A stretch of DNA of 14,807 bases from Dunaliella salina (lineage: Eukaryota > Chlorophyta > Chlorophyceae > Chlamydomonadales > Dunaliellaceae), in the NCBI GenBank assembly GCA_002284615.2, contig MU069468.1, forward strand, positions 48,559 to 63,365. Reading direction: 5' to 3'. Below, in pieces: positions 8,820 to 14,807 of this stretch. The position numbers were made by a program, and so were the translations under genes. Each line of letters starts with the position of its first letter. Within the stretch, counting starts at the first letter, position 1. The notes below the pieces were generated by a model. That model did no database searches. It saw only the letters and a program-made list of their open reading frames with translations, and was not told the DNA's origin.

Positions 8820-9365
8820 TTATGGCTCCTTAGCATCAAATTTGGATTCACTCATCTGGGTCCCCACATCATTGTATGCATGCCCTGGTCCAGGGGTCAT
8901 GCATGCATTTTTGTTTTTAGAAATTTGTCTTCCCTCCTTTGTAAAGGGCTTCAACGCGGAGGATTTGTTTGTTGTTGTTAAACAAGATGATAGAATTTGC
9001 ACACATGTTTCGGAAGGCTTTTGCCAATTTGATGTAAGGACTGCATCAAAATTCTGTCTTTCAGAGCCATCCTTTCCAATAGAGGGGTGTTGATGTTCTA
9101 AGGCATAGCCGGGATCAACCACGAGCGGCACGTCTGAGAATTCCAAGAATTCCATTGTGTTTGCTGCCTCAAGTTGTGTCAATCGTCTCTCTTTTGGTGC
9201 AAAAAGGACGTGGAAGATTTGACTCGAAGGCAACACTTGATTGTAAGCAGGGAGGGTTTGAAGAGACAAAGCTGCAAGAATTAATTTTTCCCCAACAAAA
9301 TAGATCAGGTAATGTGAGTTTGATTGTTTGTAAAATGAGATACTCAAGGATCTGCATAAATTCAT
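8820..9365 (-). other. Unrecognised ORF, 181 codons, minus strand
   Basis: Apart from the 195-codon plus-strand frame at 10952-11539, this is the longest single open frame seen. It is uninterrupted for 546 bp. It includes MEFLEFSDVPLVVDPGYALE and later SSALKPFTKEGRQISKNKN, which look like soluble protein. No family is recognised, no signal peptide is evident, and the context is intronic and repeat-rich. A chance ORF of this length is possible at this base composition but not common. It may be a relic of a mobile element or a nested antisense gene. Confidence 0.25.
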
Positions 9366-9743
9366 AACAGGTAAACATAGAGTGTAGAGATGTTCCTAAA
9401 GCCTTAGCCCAACATGTAGTGCTTGCACACAAATTCCTAGGAAAAATCAGGAAAGTTGCTCCCCTGCTTTGCTGGAAATACTTATCTACTTTACAGCTAA
9501 TGTCTTAGTTTGCCAGATTTCCTTTAAGGGATGAGTGTTTCAAAGGGTGTTCTGCACCGAGTTTGGAACCAAAGGGTGTGTCTAAGAATCTGCACACTTC
9601 CTAATTCCACAACACTTCTGGATGCTTGTATGTTGTGTGACGGCCTTGAACTACTTATTGCTACCAACTGCTTGGGGGTACAGTTATTTTGGCCTCATTT
9701 GTACTTGTAGTAAAGGTCCATTTNGGGGNTGAACNGGGGAAAC

Positions 9744-9773
9744 GGGGNGGGGGGGGGGGGGGGGGGGGGGGGG
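9744..9773. repeat. G-run of about 30 with an ambiguous base, low-quality sequence
   Basis: GGGG, one N, then 25 consecutive G. Three more N calls lie just before it (9724, 9729, 9735). The G length and the neighbouring bases are not reliable; this is probably an assembly or read-end artefact around a real G-rich tract. Confidence 0.9.
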
Positions 9774-10663
9774 CAATTGGGTTTTTAAAATTAGGTGTGC
9801 CCCTTTAAAGACTCAACCCAGGGAGGCAAGGAGGGACTCACAAGCGGTTGCAATTGACGATTTTGCAAGAACAAATTCCTGGCAAACATGTCATCAACAG
9901 GTGCATTCCTTTTCATGCTTATAACCATATTTTGACAATGAAATTGACAGGGACAAGCTGGAGATTCAGAAATATAATGGAGGACATGTAGACAGATGGA
10001 GCAGGATACCAATGCAGGTGCTCATCAGCAGCCTGCTGGTAGCTTTGCTAGTCTGCTAGTTTGCATCATTAAGGGGGGATGCAGCAGCAGAAAAGGGCGG
10101 AATGCACTAGGAGGTCCTTCTGAAGGCTTTGAATTGCCATGTTCTCCAGCTGCATGTCACCCTTGTATGCACAAGCAAATTCATGGTAAAGAAGAGGGCC
10201 AGGATGAGCTGCGGTGGAGAGGGGGACAGTATGTGAGCTCACTCTGCAAGGTTGTGAGAAGTGAATTGCAAGCATGCAAGCAGCAGTCACCTCCTCCTTG
10301 TACGCATGCCTGGGCATTTTTTTGTATACATGGTTGTTCCTTTCTCAGCATATGCAATCTTGCATGGGCTGCATTGCATCACAAAGGGCAATTGGAACAA
10401 ACACAGCACAGGGTTTTGCACTCATGAAAAAGCTTTGCCCAGGATGCAACGGGAGGCAATTGTGATCCTTTCAGTAATCATTACACACATCCCCAACCTC
10501 TTGATCTTGCGTCCTTTTGAACTGAAAAAATTACTTGGTGGACCTTTTTGTATACTATGTTGGTAACCTGCACGGCCAGTGGTTGTATACCTTTCCAGGA
10601 GACAATTTGTCATAGCCTTGTTACCAGGGATTAAAAAGAAAACTTCAAGGTCCTGTGCGGTGC

Positions 10664-10675
10664 GGGGGGGGGGGG
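10664..10675. repeat. G12 homopolymer
   Basis: Twelve consecutive G, one of several long G runs in the giant intron. Confidence 0.9.
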
Positions 10676-10811
10676 TACCTGGACCTGGCTTCGTTACCAA
10701 TGTGCTACTTATGAAAAGAATTGTCAGGGATGCAACGGAAAGCCATTATAGTCCTCATGTTACAAAAGGGTCAGGCCTCTTGTAAACTAGGATACCGCAT
10801 TTTGCTTCCAG

Positions 10812-10912
10812 CTATTTTTGAAAGGAATGACTTTCGACTCACTCCAATTGGATCTGACCAAAGCCTTATTGCCGATGTAATTGGCGATCATGTTTCAGAC
10901 CACATTGGGCCG
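10812..10912 (+). other. Orphan exon-like segment inside the giant intron
   Basis: A 101-nt block lies between a good acceptor (TTTTGCTTCCAG ending at 10811) and a good donor (CCG/GTGAGC at 10913). In the frame ending in phase 0 it reads IFERNDFRLTPIGSDQ, then SLIADVIGDHVSDHIGP, which looks strongly like real protein. Its start needs phase 1, so it cannot be inserted between the phase-0 exons at 5376 and 13850 without a frameshift. It could be an exon of another gene, a poison exon, a decayed gene copy, or part of a pair with an undetected upstream exon. Confidence 0.35.
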
Positions 10913-12117
10913 GTGAGCTCACTGAGTTGAAATTTGTGCTGATTTATTCACTTGAGCCCATATAACTTCACCACAAGCTGCCAACTTTCCAAAATCACTC
11001 TGGAAATTTGTGGAGATTATCCAAATTTTACTCCAACTTGGCCTATTGTGACCCATGCTTCAGTTGAACTAAAAAGATCAAGCAGGAGTCTGGTTGTCAT
11101 TCTGAGAGGAATTGATGCATCTTGCGCAGACTCTCTGGAAACAAAAATCCTGGACTATTCTGCTTTGGGGTTGTTTTGGGAATACAGAATGTGTGCCAGG
11201 AATGCGCAGCCGAATGGTGATGCAGCTGTGGAGCACATTCTGTGTTCCAGCTGGCCTCTCTCCCTCATGTGGCTCATTCTTTTCATTGCGCTTCTTGCAG
11301 AACAAACATATTATTTTGTGAGCAATGTCTTCTCAAGCACTAATCAAGTCTTCTGGCTGTGCAGGAAAAGCAGAAACGTGATCAAGAGGCACAAAGTGGA
11401 ACCCTTTGCTGGTTGGGCAAAGGGGGCCTGCATCCCCCTTTCAGTAAGTGCAGGGATTTTGCAGCAACAAGTCCTCAGTCAGGGGAAATTTTTCCAGGAT
11501 GGCACACAAGAACTATTTTGTTCGGGAGGCATATGCTGATCCAAGTAAGAGTTGCATACAAAAGACCTTAAAACTTGAGATTGATGTACTTCCAAGAGTG
11601 TGTCCACCTTATGATGGAATCCTGCAACCCTCCTCTGTCATTTCCTCTTTCCTTGCCCTTACTCAGACAATAACGATAACAGTCCACTCCATTTACAACT
11701 CTTTACCCCCCTGCACTCTCACCAAGGTGCAAAATGAGTTGCTGCAGAGATGTAGGACAAAAACTCAGCAGGGGATGCTTACATGCACCCAATTTAGCTT
11801 GCAAAAAATTTGCCTTCCTAGCTTTACCACTGTTAGCAGATTCACTTTTATTTCCCTGGAATCTTGGTTTGGTATGCTGCATATTTGACCCCTTCAACCC
11901 AGTAGCCCACTTCCATGCATCTGCAAGCCTCACCAACATTCAGGAATTCATGTGCCCTCCCTGACCTCCTTTTTAATTCAAATTCTGAAGAAAAAGTGCA
12001 TTAACAGGGCTTGGGCCCCTATCTCCAGGAGCGGAGAGAGAAGAAAAGACCTAGCTGGGTTCAATACATAAGGGTTGGTCCATATTTACCACAGTGTGAT
12101 TGAATGCCAGGCAAGTG

Positions 12118-12296
12118 TAAGGAAAGGAAAAGGAAAAGCTACGCAAGCGGGACTAGCCCCCAAGCATCACAGGAAAACGACCTTAGCACCCAGAAGGGCT
12201 CGCCTTATCGGACCCCCATAGACTGAACTCACGACCTCCACGTCCCTTCTGAGGTTGTGATTCAAATGAACCACATCAGGTCCCCGCCTGTGTATA
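12118..12296 (-). mobile_element. tRNA-derived SINE with T/C-rich tail
   Basis: On the minus strand the element opens with GGGGACCTGATGTGGTTCAT (A-box-like part about 12263-12278). A B-box-like GTGAGTTCAGTCTAT follows at about 12219-12232. GGACC near the head can pair with GGTCC just after the B box. A roughly 75-bp body follows, and the 3' end is a pyrimidine-rich CTTTTCCTTTTCCTTTCCTT tail at 12119-12138. The total of about 180 bp is typical of plant SINEs. The body differs from the SINEs at 3397 and 5918, so it is a second family. Flanking duplications were not found. Confidence 0.55.
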
Positions 12297-12887
12297 AATT
12301 CTCATGAAGGCAGTTTTTAGACGTACCATTTATCGGTTCCCCATAGGGCACATGCACACAGAACTCACTACTCACTTAGAACCCTGCAACTCTGCTCAGA
12401 TTCATTGCTTTGCTTTGCTTTTTCTGCCCCAGTCCACTTCCAAAACACTTGACTGGCATGCTGGAATAGAAACATGATTATTAGACACTTCAGCTTCAGC
12501 TTCGCATTTTCCAAAATCTAGCCAGGTTGCGTGTCCCACCAATTGGTTTATCTTGCTGACTCGTTAGGTGCTCGTCAGAATTTCCATGGGGCTCATAGCC
12601 CATGAGGGAATTCTGAAATGAGCTTAATGAAATGAATGTGGGTGTTGAATATTTCTGCTCTTACACTTTGACAAAGCAGGGGTTAGAAATCATGCAAAGC
12701 GTGGAAGCAACCTGATTTCCCTCTAAATTTTTTTACTTCCTGAATCACTCAAATTTGTGCAGTGCTGCCAAAAGGTAGAATTATGGGCTCTCTACAGGAG
12801 GCTGCAAGAAGCATAACTTTTGGAACACCCGTGTCTGCCCTGCCGAAACCTATATATTCGGAATCCTGGGATTGAGAGGTATCGATT

Positions 12888-12889
<2 letters not shown>

Positions 12890-12972
<83 letters not shown>
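12890..12972. repeat. (TA)41 microsatellite
   Basis: About 41 perfect TA dinucleotides in a row, able to form a cruciform and likely highly variable in length. The Tyr-Ile repeat ORF that can be read across it is an artefact. Confidence 0.98.
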
Positions 12973-12976
<4 letters not shown>

Positions 12977-13000
12977 TTATGATTCCAGTCGGAGGTGGCC

Positions 13001-13028
13001 GGGGGCGGGGGTGGGGAGGGATGGGGGG
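13001..13028 (+). other. G-quadruplex motif on the coding strand
   Basis: Five G-tracts of 3 to 6 (G5, G5, G4, G3, G6) are separated by one- or two-base loops, which satisfies the usual G4 rule with very short loops. It lies 29 bp after the (TA)41 tract and would be in the nascent RNA of the kinase gene. Confidence 0.75.
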
Positions 13029-13500
13029 TTCCGAGTTTTTGGGACCCCCTTCTCCAAAATTTTACTGAATCACTTCTACAGAATTCTAAAGGCACCATTG
13101 GATTCTTGAGCTCAAGAACTGTTGATTGGCACCCTCTTTGGGTATATTGAGTAAAAGGGGGGGTCTTTGTGCATGGTTGGGAGTCAGTGCCATGCGCGCA
13201 AGGGTGTGGGCGGTAGGGGGTGTAGAGGCGAACATGCGGCAAATCAGTTCAAACTTACAGGATGGTGATAATGTATGATGTGATTATGCATGGGGAGTCA
13301 GGAGGGCAGTTAGTGGACTTGCAAGCCAGTTGTGGGTGCCTAAAAGGGCAGGTATGCATGGGCGTCCGCTGCTCAGTTTTTGTCCCATAACTCTGCAGCA
13401 ACTCACTTTTTCAGTCTGGTGAGTATGCAGATGGATAACTATTTTAAAAAGGAGCAGATTGATGCCCTTTTTGTCCGCTTAGGGTTACTGCAAGGGGGTT

Positions 13501-13510
13501 GGGGGGGGGG
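13501..13510. repeat. G10 homopolymer
   Basis: Ten consecutive G within a wider G-rich patch at about 13490-13530. Confidence 0.9.
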
Positions 13511-13849
13511 TCAAGGGGTCCCACCCAGTTTTTTGACGGGTGTTCCTCTACTTTTTTTTTACCCTCCTGCTCTCTATGAAAATTTTTGAAGCCAAACAAA
13601 TGATCTGATTCTGGTTTCTCCCAACTCTTTCCTGGTGAAATAGGGATAGAGTGTGGTACGTGAGTCGGAGTTGTTTTGACAAAAGATTGTTGTGGACTGG
13701 TTTAGGAAGCATCTGGATACAATACAGTTTTGCATTCAATGCCACCTGTGTTTCTCTCTACATTTTTAGCTCTGTCAATGAGGAGGCGCTCTGGGGCTTT
13801 AGATTGGAAGGGAGAACGAAGCACTATCTTCTTACCTTTTTGCTTGCAG

Positions 13850-14055
13850 GTTTTGAAGCAGCTCCACCATGATGAATTGATGGACCTGCCCCTCTCAAAA
13901 TACCGTGGTCTTCTGAGCAGCCACACACTTGCAAGCTTCTTGGCTAGGCAATTCAACGCTAAGCTTGACGAGCATGGCATCACTGGGGACCGTATTGAGT
14001 ACGTGGACGCATGCATCATTTCGTACCAGCTTCCCACAGGCAGGGCATGTTACAG
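13850..14055 (+). CDS. Exon encoding the lysine strand and first helix of a predicted alpha-kinase domain
   Basis: A 206-nt exon with a strong acceptor (TACCTTTTTGCTTGCAG) and the donor CAG/GTGAGC at 14056, starting in phase 0 and ending in phase 2. It begins VLKQLHHDELMDLPLSKYRG, continues LLSSHTLASFLARQFNAKL, then RIEYVDACIISYQLPTGRAC. This matches the alpha-kinase order: V-x-K (ATP-binding Lys), a helix ending in Phe/Tyr-Asn, then a hydrophobic strand and G-x-x beta hairpin, as in eEF2 kinase and myosin heavy chain kinase. The spacing from Lys to FN (about 33 residues) is close to eEF2K. The catalytic Asp, the Gly-rich loop and the zinc-binding Cys/His are not in the window and must lie in later exons. 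A coding ORF on the other strand here is a shadow. Confidence 0.7.
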
Positions 14056-14154
14056 GTGAGCAATCAGCTTGATCAAAGAAAGTGCTGCCACCCTCCTGCC
14101 TTTGCCAGCTGAAAACTAACACTCACGTAAAGCCCTTTGCAAGAGACACACCTC

Positions 14155-14464
14155 GTTCACTCGAGGAGGGCCTTAAGCGCTCGAGGGGGTGCCCCCCCTC
14201 GTGCATTCGACAGGGTTGTTCGTTGCACTTTTCCTGCTTGTGGTCGGTCTCGAAGCAAGCCTCCTCGTGTCATCGAGCAAGCCTTGTGCTCCCCTCTCGT
14301 GCGCTCGAGACACGCCACAAACAAAACAGGCGCCACAAATTCAGGATAGATTAGCACAGCCCGACTACACGAGGCTCTAGAGCCTTGTGTAAGAGGAGAT
14401 CTCCTCTTACACAAGAGGTACGCCACAAGCAGTCGAGGCTTGCCATCACCACTTTTTCCTCCCT
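14155..14464. repeat. Degenerate part of the TCGAG-rich repeat array
   Basis: Many CTCGAG/TCGAGG words, a GAGGGGG/CCCCCTC hairpin at about 14183-14200, and increasingly clear matches to the 82-bp unit to its right. One half-unit (14403-14464) aligns with the next copy at an offset of 83. I see no coding signal. Confidence 0.6.
14384..14415. repeat. Perfect 32-bp palindrome, next to a 12-bp palindrome
   Basis: The half-site CTTGTGTAAGAGGAGA is followed by its exact reverse complement, centred on GAGATCTC. A 12-bp perfect palindrome, GGCTCTAGAGCC, covers 14373-14384 and abuts it. The right arm is the normal sequence of the 82-bp repeat unit, so the left arm is an inverted copy of it. Confidence 0.95.
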
Positions 14465-14722
14465 AGCTCGATTACATGAGGCTTTCCTCTTACACAAAAG
14501 GCAAGCCACAAGCAATCGAGGTTTACCATCACCAATTTTCATGCATAGCTCGATTACATGAGGCTTTCCTCTTATACAGGAGGCACACCACAAGGAATCG
14601 AGGCTTGCCATCACCGATTTCCATTTATACCTCAAGGATTTGAGGCTTTTCTCTTACACAGGAGGCACGCCACAAGCATTTGAGGCTTACCGTCACCATT
14701 TTTCTTTTATAGCTCGATTATT

Positions 14723-14724
<2 letters not shown>
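14465..14724. repeat. 82-bp tandem repeat, three full copies plus a partial
   Basis: Units begin at AGCTCGATTACATGAGGC at 14465 and 14547. A diverged unit starts at 14629 and a partial one at 14711. Each has CCTCTTA(C/T)ACA and CCACAAG, then TCGAGG or TTGAGG, CCATCACC and a T-rich end. The period is exactly 82 and not a multiple of three, and the ORF across it is a repeat artefact. It runs directly into (GT)n. Confidence 0.9.
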
Positions 14725-14725
<1 letters not shown>

Positions 14726-14753
<28 letters not shown>

Positions 14754-14807
14754 TGTGTGTGTGTGTGTGTGTGTGTGTGTTGTGTGTGTGTGTGTGTGTG
14801 TGTGTGT
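14726..14807. repeat. (GT)n microsatellite at the right edge
   Basis: GT dinucleotides with two single-T interruptions (near 14753 and 14780), reaching the end of the window and probably continuing. Confidence 0.97.

Larger units (their letters stand above)
5377..13849 (+). other. Giant intron of about 8.5 kb with many repeats
   Basis: The donor GTATGT at 5377 and the acceptor TTGCTTGCAG ending at 13849 are both phase 0, and joining them gives a continuous kinase-like strand. Inside are SINE-like elements, a tandem array, a MITE-like element, (TA)41, G runs and several unrecognised ORFs, listed separately. I see nothing assignable in 5377-5917, 6536-7079, 7191-7637, 7748-7968, 9366-9743, 9774-10663, 11545-12117, 12297-12889 and 13029-13849 beyond short low-complexity patches. 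An unseen phase-0/phase-0 exon inside would not break the frame and cannot be excluded. Confidence 0.5.

Noticed and set aside
9996..10427. 143-codon plus-strand ORF
   Set aside because: Low-complexity, Cys/His-rich reading with no splice-site or domain support; overlapping ORFs in other frames are equally open.
10952..11539. 195-codon plus-strand ORF
   Set aside because: The longest open frame in the window, but its start is a TTG, the composition is mixed hydrophobic without a domain, and better splice-bounded segments in other frames overlap it.
12820..13068. ORF with a long Tyr-Ile repeat
   Set aside because: It is the (TA)41 microsatellite read in frame, with no other coding support.
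13380..13589. ORF containing MDNYFKKEQIDALFVRLG, 370 bp before the kinase exon
   Set aside because: The short segment looks protein-like, but there is no good donor after it and the frame runs into a G-rich tract.
13702..14037. Minus-strand ORF over the kinase exon
   Set aside because: Antisense shadow of the coding exon at 13850-14055.
14351..14635. 94-codon minus-strand ORF with repeating peptide words
   Set aside because: Produced by the 82-bp tandem array; the period is not a multiple of three.
14465..14724. CRISPR array
   Set aside because: Units are contiguous 82-bp tandem repeats without unique spacers, in a eukaryotic intron.

Overview
This is nuclear DNA from a eukaryote with long introns and many repeats. 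The window has no bacterial features. It does contain consensus GT/AG splice sites with matching phases, SINE-like elements with tRNA-derived heads, and long microsatellites. T-rich SINE tails and the general style fit a streptophyte plant with a large genome (fern, bryophyte or charophyte), but nothing here proves the lineage.

The main content is one plus-strand, multi-exon gene that appears to run off the right end and probably the left end. I assembled it from splice signals and reading-frame phase: about 801-904, 1078-1246, 4179-4363, 5193-5376 and 13850-14055. Every junction keeps the frame. The last two exons join to give what looks like the N-terminal half of an alpha-kinase (MHCK/eEF2K-type atypical protein kinase) domain: the first beta strands, a VLK catalytic-lysine strand, and the helix ending in FN followed by the next strand. 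The rest of the domain should lie to the right. The upstream exons code for a region I do not recognise. Weaker candidate exons lie at 491-640 and 2992-3054.

The introns hold most of the sequence. The one between 5377 and 13849 is about 8.5 kb and splits the kinase domain just before the lysine strand. It carries a tRNA-headed SINE whose 3' part has been amplified into a 141/145-bp tandem array (6212-6535). It also holds two more tRNA-like elements (about 7080-7190 and 12118-12296), a possible 110-bp MITE (7638-7747), unrecognised minus-strand ORFs (7969-8373 and 8820-9365) and an orphan exon-like segment (10812-10912). An N-containing G25 run, and a (TA)41 tract followed by a strong G-quadruplex motif, complete it. 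The 1247-4178 intron carries a dimer-like SINE (3397-3740). All four tRNA-like heads lie antisense to the gene.

The right end (about 14155-14807) is a degenerate array of 82-bp repeats with a perfect 32-bp palindrome, running into a (GT)n tract. The window also begins in (GT)n. I found no operon, CRISPR array, virus or new multi-gene system. The best leads are the alpha-kinase gene and the SINE-derived tandem array.
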